From Saprospiraceae bacterium (GTDB taxonomy: Bacteria; Bacteroidota; Bacteroidia; Chitinophagales; Saprospiraceae), in contig JALHPW010000056.1 of assembly GCA_022842255.1 (NCBI GenBank), positions 1-12,496 on the forward strand: a DNA stretch of 12,496 nt, given 5' to 3'. The position numbers and the translations under genes are program-made. This document shows, one piece after another, positions 6,901-12,496 of the stretch. The stretch's first letter is position 1; each line of letters begins with the position of its first letter. Under the pieces are notes generated by a model. The model saw only the letters and a program-made list of their open reading frames with translations. It made no database searches and had not been told where the DNA came from.

Positions 6901-8074
6901 GAATCTTACCCCCCATTTGACTGGCGAAGCGACCTGCGCTGCTGGCAGCTCCCTTGGGATGAACGAGCATTTGGGTGGGGAGGACTGCCACATTGCTCCC
7001 ATTGGGTTCCGAAAAAACAGCACCATAAACCGAATTGCCTTCAAATAAATGTTTGACCTGACGGAAGCCAGGGCTGGCCTTCAAGATCCCTTTGCCATTT
7101 TGACCAATCCATACATTGCCGGAAACATCCTTAATAATGCTGAGCACCGCGTCTTGACAGGGCATCTTCCAATCGGCGATAGACTTGTCAAGCGGTCCGT
7201 TTGCCATCATCTTGGGAATAGGAATGGCCAAGATTTCCCCATCCGACACCCATAAGGCCTGGTTCGACGGGAGCACACCCAGAAACTGATCCACATCAAA
7301 ATCCAGGTAAAAATCTCGGTGTGCAGTTCCATCATAAAAAGACACCAGGGAGCCTAGTGCGCACCAAATATTACCGGCTGGGTCAGAATACAACTGGGTG
7401 GGCTTTTTACCGATTGGCCAATCCACCGCTTTTTGTTGCAAACTCCTGGTATCTAGTACAGAACAGCCGCTTTCTGAATTAAAAAAGAGTGAATTGCCAT
7501 CTTTTGCAAGTACGGCTGAATAGACGTTTTGGATAGGGACGAACTCAGGCTTTAGATTTTGTACGGCCTCCGGGTGTTCCGCCAATTGGGCCCAAAATCC
7601 ATCCGGCACAGGAATGACGCAGAGTTGCCGCATTCCGCTGAACTCTCCCGTAATCAGCCAGATATGTTGCTGGGCATCCAAAAAAATCCGTTGGGTATAG
7701 GGAGCACTCAGGGTATTGCCCGCAATCAAGGGCAGGTGATAAAACCGGCGCGATTTTTTGTGGTAAAAATCAAGCACACCAGCGCCTGTTGCAACCAGCA
7801 GGAAACCTTCGTGTTCTTTGAGCGCCCAAACTTGATCGTCCGATATGGAGTTGGGCTCTTCTGGTTTGTGGGTAAATTTTAAAAACTCGCGCCCATCATA
7901 ACGGTTGAGGCCATTTTTGGTGCCCGCCCAAATGAACCCTTCCTGGTCTTGCAGCAGGGCTGGTACAAACCCCTGGGTCAGTCCTTCTTTGATGCCAATA
8001 CTTTCCACACGCAGCGTTTGTGCACTGAGCATCGACCCCCAACAGAGTATCCCAAGTATGATTGAGCGGAGCAT
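3959..8074 (-). CDS. Hybrid two-component system regulator (HTCS 1)
   Basis: One chain of 1371 residues fuses sensor, kinase and transcription factor. I chose the ATG at 8074 because it begins a clean signal peptide (MLRSIILGILCWGSMLSAQ). An in-frame ATG 36 bp upstream (8110) would add MVFFVLCVKKTT before it. Residues about 20-680: periplasmic two-propeller region of Reg_prop blades (DQEGFIWAGTKNGLNRYDG, DPAGNIWCALGS, DAQGNLWMSSNKG). Y_Y_Y domain about 685-772, ending LPPWYRT. Membrane helix about 775-795. HisKA with H832 (SHEFRTP). HATPase_c with N951, DTGVGIP 994-1000 and GGSGIGLSL 1023-1031. Receiver with E1098/D1099, phospho-acceptor D1141 (SDVMMPEKDG), T1171 and K1193. AraC-type HTH from about 1267 to the end. 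All catalytic residues are present, so it should be active. HTCS proteins typically bind a sugar in the periplasm and activate glycan-use genes, but no such genes are nearby. Residues 967-987 and 1221-1259 are repeat-derived inserts. The gene is divergent from HTCS 2. Confidence 0.95.
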   Translation of the reverse strand: MLRSIILGILCWGSMLSAQTLRVESIGIKEGLTQGFVPALLQDQEGFIWAGTKNGLNRYDGREFLKFTHKPEEPNSISDDQVWALKEHEGFLLVATGAGVLDFYHKKSRRFYHLPLIAGNTLSAPYTQRIFLDAQQHIWLITGEFSGMRQLCVIPVPDGFWAQLAEHPEAVQNLKPEFVPIQNVYSAVLAKDGNSLFFNSESGCSVLDTRSLQQKAVDWPIGKKPTQLYSDPAGNIWCALGSLVSFYDGTAHRDFYLDFDVDQFLGVLPSNQALWVSDGEILAIPIPKMMANGPLDKSIADWKMPCQDAVLSIIKDVSGNVWIGQNGKGILKASPGFRQVKHLFEGNSVYGAVFSEPNGSNVAVLPTQMLVHPKGAASSAGRFASQMGGKILGLWRHTTDQNGNHWLLAAGSPRSFLVKTNPDGTQKSYEMPGSLRSPGNLTTDEDGFVWISSEQRLLQFDTRSESWQTHSLQSVFSINPEMFCLKKTPDGTLWLGTQAGLLEAKPNGAGSFNYNLHTVESGKLRHNAVSSLLLDPQQRQLLWIATKGGGLTRLDLATRQFSHFHSRDGLPNDVLYGILPDAQGNLWMSSNKGIIRYTPSTGAIRNFTEADGLQSNEFNTWAYAAGLNGSLMFGGINGLNILSPEGFNDNPNVPAVFVSGLSINNQPVGVGDSTGILPQAIEFLKEISLSFQQRSITLSFSALEFTASVKNRFKWILEGAETSWHPETTERSATYLNLAPGTYTFKVMAANGDGVWNPNPASLIIIVLPPWYRTIWAYLLYAAILGGLVYGYFRFRLSQLRLQQQLALEHLNAERLQELDKFKSRVFTNVSHEFRTPLTVILGMAEQLESQSPDAIRQQSAVTLIKRNGQNLLRLINQILDLAKLESNSLKINYIQGDVLAFIRYAAESMHSLASMKNVLLRVESNVAAGEIVMDYDPERLLHILHNLLSNAIKFTPAGGRVTLQVSTPDRSSGEAGATPRNGIPGYVLLTVSDTGVGIPSHELPHVFDRFFQADNQQRSSVGGSGIGLSLTQELVKLMGGEIAVESEPGKGTVFSVRLPIRNTAEIEPENQLQRKPFERIAPSATSSAQAPQLLIIEDNPDVVEYLHVCLGEHYLLDFAYNGQAGIERALEAIPDIIISDVMMPEKDGFEVCEWLKNDERSSHIPIVLLTAKAGLEDRIAGLRRGADAYLAKPFHPEELRAVLTNLLALRQRLQEKYAGSWLTGDRLTGMPNSNSSHTQSPATNHQLPTNQSPVNQPTNTDIEDVFLQKLRAAVEARITEADLSVEDISRMLGMSYPVVHRKVTALTGRSLTLFVRTIRLQKAQLLLADATLSISEIAYQTGFNDPKFFSRVFSAEFGMSPTVFRLGKGA
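4299..4413. repeat. 7-bp-rich inverted repeat inside the HTCS 1 receiver-HTH linker
   Basis: Arms 4303-4325 and 4391-4413 are complementary at 22 of 23 positions around a 65-nt loop. On the + strand the left side is a run of 7-mers of the type NNYTGGT (GACTGGT 4310, GATTGGT 4317, AATTGGT 4332, GATTGGT 4339, then degenerate copies). The right side has ACCAGTC-type words. It encodes residues about 1221-1259 of HTCS 1, a low-complexity S/T/N/Q/P stretch joining the receiver to the AraC-type domain, where length changes are tolerated. Confidence 0.8.
5114..5175. repeat. Palindromic element in frame inside the HTCS 1 ATPase domain
   Basis: Arms 5114-5137 and 5152-5175 match as an inverted repeat at 19 of 24 positions: a 10-bp outer stem beginning GTACCCCGGA, a 5-nt internal loop, and a 9-bp inner stem of GTTCCGGGG type. 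The apical loop is 5138-5151. It encodes residues about 967-987 (STPDRSSGEAG...GIPGY), between two strands of the ATPase domain. HTCS 2 has a loop there roughly ten residues shorter, so this looks like an in-frame insertion. Confidence 0.75.
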
Positions 8075-8132
8075 GGTAGTTTTCTTGACACAAAGGACGA
8101 AAAAAACCATAGACTTGGTGTTAAAACAAGAA

Positions 8133-8158
8133 AGCCATCCCGGCTACCCGGGACGGCT
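8133..8158 (-). promoter_or_regulatory. Leader hairpin upstream of HTCS 1
   Basis: Arms 8133-8143 and 8148-8158 form an 11-bp GC-rich stem with one G:U-type mismatch and a 4-nt loop. Read on the minus strand it is followed by TTCTTGTTTT, giving a terminator-like shape 59 nt before the HTCS 1 start codon. It could be an attenuator-like leader structure or a block to antisense transcription. Either role is inference. Confidence 0.45.
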
Positions 8159-8255
8159 TATCTCGATCTTCCTACCGTGGTAGATTCTTCTCACATTGCA
8201 AAGCATACTTTTATACCTAGCAATCGATACAAAGGTGACGGGGTTTGGTACAAGG

Positions 8256-8296
8256 CATGGTTTGCTATTGTTGCATCATGGTTTGCTATTGTTGCA
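8256..8296. promoter_or_regulatory. Tandem 20-bp direct repeat, 21-bp period, in the divergent HTCS promoter region
   Basis: The 20-bp unit CATGGTTTGCTATTGTTGCA occurs without mismatch at 8256-8275 and 8277-8296, one base apart. A 21-bp period is two helical turns, the arrangement expected for tandem sites of an AraC-family dimer. The array ends 34 bp before the TTG start of HTCS 2 and lies 182 bp upstream of HTCS 1. Candidate operator for one or both HTCS proteins. The repeat itself is directly seen, its role is inferred. Confidence 0.6.
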
Positions 8297-8325
8297 AAAT
8301 CAATGTTTGGCGATATAGATTTTAA

Positions 8326-8333
8326 TAGTTTTG
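8326..8333 (+). promoter_or_regulatory. Bacteroidota-type -7 element (TAGTTTTG) before HTCS 2
   Basis: TAGTTTTG is an exact fit to the known Bacteroidota -7 consensus TAnnTTTG. A TTTG lies at 8306-8309, 16 bp upstream, which is somewhat short for the -33 element. If used, transcription would begin around 8340, after the TTG at 8331 and before the GTG at 8352. It sits 29 bp downstream of the tandem repeat. An eight-base degenerate match can occur by chance. Confidence 0.35.
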
Positions 8334-11300
8334 CGGAAAATAGTCCGCCTCGTGTCGAAACATTCGCTTCTGTTCTGTAGTGGGATTGCCTTTTTGTTGG
8401 TCGTGCAACTGGCTGCCCAAAGCCCTAATTTGGAGCGATTGGGGGCCGCTGAAGGGCTTTCCCAAGGTATGATTTTCGATCTTTTGCAAGACCGAAAAGG
8501 ATACCTTTGGTTTGCCACCAAGGATGGTCTCAACCGCTATGATGGGTATTCGTTTCAGGTATTTCAAAACGACCCGTTTGACCGATTTTCCTTATCCGAC
8601 AATGAAATCCAGGTCTTGCTCGAAGATACCCAAGGCAGGATTTGGGCTGGGACCAGCAACAACGGCCTGGCTGTTTTGGAGCCCAATAACGGAAGGTTCT
8701 ATCGCATCAATACCCTCTCCAGTCAATCCGTTTATAGCCTTGCGCAAACACCCGATGGTGCCATTTGGGCAGGTTGCGGAAGCAATACCAACCGGATTCA
8801 AGTCCCAGATGTACTTCCAGTCGATAATCCGAGTTTGGATGCAATAGCCAAGGTGGAAGTCTTTAACTGGGGTGCAAAACCGAACCCCGCTTTACCAGCC
8901 CTGACCCGCTCGGTTGACCTCCTGTGCGACCAAGCGGGCCGACTTTGGGTAAGCACCTACCAGCAAATCGGGTATTATGATACGCAAACAGGTCTTTTTG
9001 AAAAGGTCTGGACCAACCCACTGCCAAAAGACAACAACCTTTCCTCTTCCTTCTTTCAGCAAGGTCCAGACGGCTCCATGTGGATTGGGCAATCTGGGCA
9101 ACTGCTGCGCGCTAAGGGAAAAGACCTACAGGTATATAAGCTGCCAGAACGCTCCATTTTCCCACATACAGAACTAGCGTTTGATGCTGCCGGAAATTTA
9201 TTTGTGAGTACCAGAAAACAGGTTTACCGGGTACGAGGCGCTCAATTAACCCATCCCGGCAAGCCTGAATTTGAACTGTTTTACCGTTTCCCAGACGCGG
9301 GGATTATGGGTTCTACCAAGATGCTCATCGACCGAGGGGGCTTGCTTTGGATTGGCACCAATGGCTACGGTCTACTTAAACACAACCCTGGCAATCCACA
9401 ATTCCATCATTTACTAAAAGGGAAAAGTCCCCGTCGGATTGCAACGGATTCCTACGGAAGGGTGTGGGTTTGGCAAGCGGGAGGAGTGTTTGAGTTGATG
9501 TTGGAACCGGAGGACAAACTTGGCCAATTGCTTTATGCAGACCCCAAACTCCTACAGCACGATTGTATCCAAACTACGGACGGCGATATTTGGATATTTT
9601 GTGAAAACAAGTTGAAAAACCAATCGAATGGCTGCCTGGTTCAACTTGATGGCGCTACGCTCCAGTTGAAAGCCCAGTATCCGCTCCAATTCAGCATGGG
9701 CATGTTTAGCAGGTTGTATGAAGGTCTTGATGGCAACCTGTGGATGTTGGGCGATAAAAGTGTGTTGGCAAAATTTGACCCTCGAACTGCAAAAACCTCC
9801 CATTTTGACTTCAGTCAAACCACTGGTTTTCAGGAACTTGCGCTAAGTCTCAGCATGGATCCCGATGGCCAACTTTGGATTGGAACGCCCCATGGGCTCT
9901 TACATGCCGTACCGGAAGCGGAACAACTGAAATTCAAATTATTCAAAAACAACCCGGACAACCGGAGTAGCATGAATTGCAATTCCGTGTTGGCCCTGCT
10001 CAACGACCCCGAACAACCCGGACAATTCCTTTGGATTGGCACCAAGGGTGGTGGCCTCAACCGTTTGGACAAACACAGCGGCGAAGTCCGTCATTTTACC
10101 ACAAAAGAAGGATTGCCCAACAATGTGGTGTATGCCATACTGTCGGATTCGGAGGGCACTTTGTGGTTGAGTACCAATCGCGGATTGTCTAAATTCAACC
10201 CCAAAACAGGCAAATTCCAAAATTTCTTTAGTGTGGACGGTCTGCAAGACAATGAGTTCAACACCATCAGTTTTGCTACTGCTAGCGATAAACGCCTGTA
10301 TTTTGGAGGGGTGAACGGAATCACTGCCTTTTATCCCGAAGCCTTGAAGGCCTCCACCAAGAGCCCACCCGTTTTATTGACACGACTAAGGGTCAACGAC
10401 CAGTTCGCCAGCATCAGCAATGGCATATTGACGAAAAGCCTCGAGGCAACCCAGTCAATACTCCTCAATCACCTGCAAAACCAATTGTCTTTTGAGTTTG
10501 CAGCCATGGATTTTTCTGCTCCCCACATGAACCAATATCGATATCGCTTGGTGGGTGCCGACAAAACTTGGGTGGAATCTCCCTCCTCCAATTCTGCCAC
10601 TTATGCAAACCTAGCGCCCGGCCGCTACGTCTTCGAAGTGGTTACCGGCGGCAGTCGCGGTATATGGGATGGCCCGCCTGTTCAACTGGAAATCAATATC
10701 CTGCCGCCGTGGTGGCAAACTACCTGGGCTTATATTGTATGGGCTACCCTATTCGTTTTGGGTGCCGGGCTCTTTTACCGATTCCAAATGAACAAGATTC
10801 GTTTGGAGAACAAATTGGCGTTTGAAAAACACGAAGCTACCCGCTTATTGGAGTTAGACCGGCTCAAAACCAACTTCTTTAGCAGTGTCACCCACGAATT
10901 TCGCACCCCACTCAGCCTGCTGCTGGAGCCTGCCCGCCAATTGATTGCCGAGGCAAAGGACCAAACCCAGCGTTACCGCCTCGAACTCATTGAAATCAAT
11001 GCCCGCCGCTTGCTGCAATTTGTCAATCAGCTGCTCGACCTGTCCAAACTGGAAGCCGGACAACTGCCATTGGACCTTCGTCCGGGCAATCCAGCCAGCA
11101 GCCTTCAGGCGGTGGTAGAACGCTTCCAGCCACTGGCCCAGCAGAACGATATCCAGATAACATTGAGTTTGCCCGATGCCCCCATTCCGGTTGTTTTTGA
11201 TGAAACCAAGTGGGACCAGATTTTGTCCAATCTATTGTCGAATGCCTTGAAATTCACGGACAAAGGCGGGCAAGTACACCTAAAACTGAATGCGGAGCAA

Positions 11301-12413
11301 CCGGTAGTTAGTACCCATCGAAATCTGAAGCTGGAAGTAAGCGATACAGGCATCGGGATTTCAGCAGAAGACCTGCCCCGTATTTTCAGCCGTTTTTACC
11401 AGACAGAACACAACCGTGGTGGTACCGGCATCGGACTATCACTCTGCAAGGAATTGGTGGAACGTATGGGCGGCAGCATTACCGTAACAAGTAAACCCGG
11501 CGTGGGCACCACCTTTTTTATCAGCCTGACCTGCGAAGTGGCAAAAGTCCAGTATCCCTCCTTGCCTGAGCCCCAACCGTCCACCGTCCACCGTGTACCG
11601 TCCACCGTAAACCGTGTACCGTCGACCGTAAACCGTGAACCGTCCACCGCTCCCCTACTCCTGCTCATAGAAGACGATACCGAATTGCGGCAATTTTTAC
11701 GGTCTTCCCTGCCTACAGGCTATCGCATTGCAGAAGCCGCAGATGGGGCAGAAGGCATTCAAATGGCGCTCGAACTGGTGCCGGATTTGGTCATCAGCGA
11801 TTTGATGATGCCGCATAAAAATGGCTACGAAGTGGCGGAGACCTTGAAAAACGACCCAAGTACCTCCCACATCCCGCTTATTTTATTGTCGGCCAAATCC
11901 GCCCTGGAATCCAAAATGCAAGGTTTGCAACGTGGCGCCGATGTGTACCTGACCAAACCGTTCCGATCGGACGAGTTGGTGGCCCACATTGAAAACCTGC
12001 TCCAAACCCGCCAGCGATTACAAGCCCATTTTTCACAAGCTGTGGGCAACAGCAGCATCGTGGAAACCGTGGTGACTACTTTACCGGTGGAGGAAAACGA
12101 GTTCTTGCAGCGGCTTATCCAGGTGATTGAAACCAATTTGGACAATGAAGCGATGGATGCCGATGCCTTTGCCCGCGCTGTCTTCATTTCTCGCTCCCAG
12201 CTGCACCGAAAAATCAGTGCGCTCACGGGGCTTTCCCTCTCCGAGTTTGTGCGCAACCACCGGCTCGACCGCGCCCGCGACATGCTCACCCAACGCGAGG
12301 GCAGTATTTCTGAAATAGCCTGGCGCACAGGGTTTTCCAATGCCAAATACTTCGCTACTTGTTTTAAGGAACGTTTTGGGAAAACGCCTAGTGGGGTGGC
12401 GGCTGGGGATTAG
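8331..12413 (+). CDS. Hybrid two-component system regulator (HTCS 2)
   Basis: Up to 1360 residues, paralogous to HTCS 1 with the same domain order. No ATG lies before the conserved sensor. The start is TTG at 8331 or, perhaps better, GTG at 8352, which gives MSKHSLLFCSGIAFLLVVQLAAQ as signal peptide. Numbering here is from TTG. Periplasmic Reg_prop propellers about 32-700 (DRKGYLWFATKDGLNRYDG, DTQGRIWAGTSNNGL, DPDGQLWIGTPHGLL). Y_Y_Y domain about 705-792, ending LPPWW. Membrane helix about 797-817. HisKA with H855 (THEFRTP). HATPase_c with N971, DTGIGI 1005-1010 and GGTGIGLSL 1030-1038. Receiver with E1114/D1115/D1116, phospho-acceptor D1157 (SDLMMPHKNG), S1187 and K1209. AraC-type HTH about 1258-1360. 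Active sites are intact. Residues 1082-1107 are a repeat-encoded linker with the heptapeptide PSTVNRV. Its ligand is unknown. The family usually senses oligosaccharides, but no SusC/SusD or glycosidase gene is in view. Its TAG stop overlaps the stop of the convergent gene. Confidence 0.95.
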   Translation: MRKIVRLVSKHSLLFCSGIAFLLVVQLAAQSPNLERLGAAEGLSQGMIFDLLQDRKGYLWFATKDGLNRYDGYSFQVFQNDPFDRFSLSDNEIQVLLEDTQGRIWAGTSNNGLAVLEPNNGRFYRINTLSSQSVYSLAQTPDGAIWAGCGSNTNRIQVPDVLPVDNPSLDAIAKVEVFNWGAKPNPALPALTRSVDLLCDQAGRLWVSTYQQIGYYDTQTGLFEKVWTNPLPKDNNLSSSFFQQGPDGSMWIGQSGQLLRAKGKDLQVYKLPERSIFPHTELAFDAAGNLFVSTRKQVYRVRGAQLTHPGKPEFELFYRFPDAGIMGSTKMLIDRGGLLWIGTNGYGLLKHNPGNPQFHHLLKGKSPRRIATDSYGRVWVWQAGGVFELMLEPEDKLGQLLYADPKLLQHDCIQTTDGDIWIFCENKLKNQSNGCLVQLDGATLQLKAQYPLQFSMGMFSRLYEGLDGNLWMLGDKSVLAKFDPRTAKTSHFDFSQTTGFQELALSLSMDPDGQLWIGTPHGLLHAVPEAEQLKFKLFKNNPDNRSSMNCNSVLALLNDPEQPGQFLWIGTKGGGLNRLDKHSGEVRHFTTKEGLPNNVVYAILSDSEGTLWLSTNRGLSKFNPKTGKFQNFFSVDGLQDNEFNTISFATASDKRLYFGGVNGITAFYPEALKASTKSPPVLLTRLRVNDQFASISNGILTKSLEATQSILLNHLQNQLSFEFAAMDFSAPHMNQYRYRLVGADKTWVESPSSNSATYANLAPGRYVFEVVTGGSRGIWDGPPVQLEINILPPWWQTTWAYIVWATLFVLGAGLFYRFQMNKIRLENKLAFEKHEATRLLELDRLKTNFFSSVTHEFRTPLSLLLEPARQLIAEAKDQTQRYRLELIEINARRLLQFVNQLLDLSKLEAGQLPLDLRPGNPASSLQAVVERFQPLAQQNDIQITLSLPDAPIPVVFDETKWDQILSNLLSNALKFTDKGGQVHLKLNAEQPVVSTHRNLKLEVSDTGIGISAEDLPRIFSRFYQTEHNRGGTGIGLSLCKELVERMGGSITVTSKPGVGTTFFISLTCEVAKVQYPSLPEPQPSTVHRVPSTVNRVPSTVNREPSTAPLLLLIEDDTELRQFLRSSLPTGYRIAEAADGAEGIQMALELVPDLVISDLMMPHKNGYEVAETLKNDPSTSHIPLILLSAKSALESKMQGLQRGADVYLTKPFRSDELVAHIENLLQTRQRLQAHFSQAVGNSSIVETVVTTLPVEENEFLQRLIQVIETNLDNEAMDADAFARAVFISRSQLHRKISALTGLSLSEFVRNHRLDRARDMLTQREGSISEIAWRTGFSNAKYFATCFKERFGKTPSGVAAGD
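11574..11650. repeat. Tandem 7-bp repeat (NNACCGT, 11 units) in the HTCS 2 linker
   Basis: Eleven consecutive 7-mers: ten end exactly in ACCGT with variable first two bases (CA, CC, CC, GT, CC, AA, GT, CG, AA, GA), and the eleventh is CCACCGC. Because 7 is not a multiple of 3, three units make one 21-bp, 7-residue period, read as PSTVHRV, PSTVNRV, PSTVNRE, PSTA. It joins the kinase ATPase domain to the receiver. HTCS 1 has an unrelated, non-repetitive sequence at this point. Confidence 0.9.
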
Positions 12414-12496
12414 GGGGTTTTCACCACCCGCCCACTTTGCGTAGCAACACCCTTCCAACGCAACTGCCAGACATACATACCAGATGGGTAGCCAGC
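12410..12496 (-). CDS. Carboxy-terminal fragment, probable type IX secretion cargo
   Basis: On the minus strand the frame runs from the window edge to a TAA at 12412-12410, giving 28 final residues: AGYPSGMYVWQLRWKG, then VATQSGRVVKTP. The pattern P-x-G-x-Y-V-W-x-L-R followed by a short loop and SGRVVK resembles the last strands of type IX secretion carboxy-terminal sorting domains (gliding-motility-associated type), which direct proteins through the outer membrane. The resemblance is short, so the family call is tentative. The frame is clearly coding in style and its stop overlaps that of HTCS 2 by four bases (TTAG, 12410-12413). The rest of the gene is beyond the window, so the protein's function cannot be told. 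Confidence 0.6.
   Translation of the reverse strand, partial: AGYPSGMYVWQLRWKGVATQSGRVVKTP

Noticed and set aside
8177..8380. Open frame of 67 codons (+) between the two HTCS genes, including a WFAIVA duplication
   Set aside because: The duplication is simply the 21-bp tandem DNA repeat read in frame. The peptide overlaps the HTCS 2 signal-peptide region in another frame and has no protein-like features.
11574..11650. CRISPR-like array
   Set aside because: The units are only 7 bp with no spacers, and the stretch lies inside an intact coding frame.
11825..12346. 173-codon open frame on the - strand opposite HTCS 2
   Set aside because: Shadow of the receiver and HTH coding region. Low-quality Ser/Arg-rich translation, while the + strand has intact domains.

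Overview
The window looks like chromosomal DNA of a Bacteroidota bacterium, most likely a Saprospiria-type organism (Haliscomenobacter/Lewinella-like). The taxon is an inference. It rests on two full-length hybrid two-component systems (HTCS: periplasmic propeller, Y_Y_Y domain, histidine kinase, receiver and AraC-type HTH in one chain), a carboxy-terminal tail resembling type IX secretion cargo, a Bacteroidota-like -7 promoter word, and the absence of strong Shine-Dalgarno sites.

Layout. 1-224 (-): amino-terminal part of a secreted protein cut by the window edge. 397-726 (+): small unrecognised protein with a possible DNA-binding fold. 732-866: a large imperfect hairpin and direct repeat filling the gap before the next gene. 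873-1514 and 1550-3484 (+): a NarL/LuxR-type response regulator followed by its likely partner, a TPR-containing HisKA_3 sensor kinase. 3651-3962 (+): a small putative lipoprotein. 3959-8074 (-) and 8331-12413 (+): two paralogous HTCS genes transcribed divergently from a 256-bp region that holds a 21-bp tandem repeat, a leader hairpin and a -7-like element. 12410-12496 (-): last 28 codons of a probable type IX secretion cargo protein.

How the genes work together. This is a signal-transduction island with three envelope-facing sensors: one split kinase/regulator pair and two one-chain HTCS. HTCS proteins usually sit beside the SusC/SusD and glycan-degrading genes they control. None are visible here, so their targets lie outside the window.

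The most unusual material is repetitive. A run of 7-bp repeats lies in frame in the kinase-receiver linker of HTCS2. A related 7-bp-rich inverted repeat lies in the receiver-HTH linker of HTCS1. A third, palindromic insert sits in the ATPase domain of HTCS1, and a fourth fills the gap before the response regulator. Together they suggest short repeat families that enter intergenic gaps and tolerant protein linkers. No tRNA, rRNA, CRISPR array or transposase was recognised.
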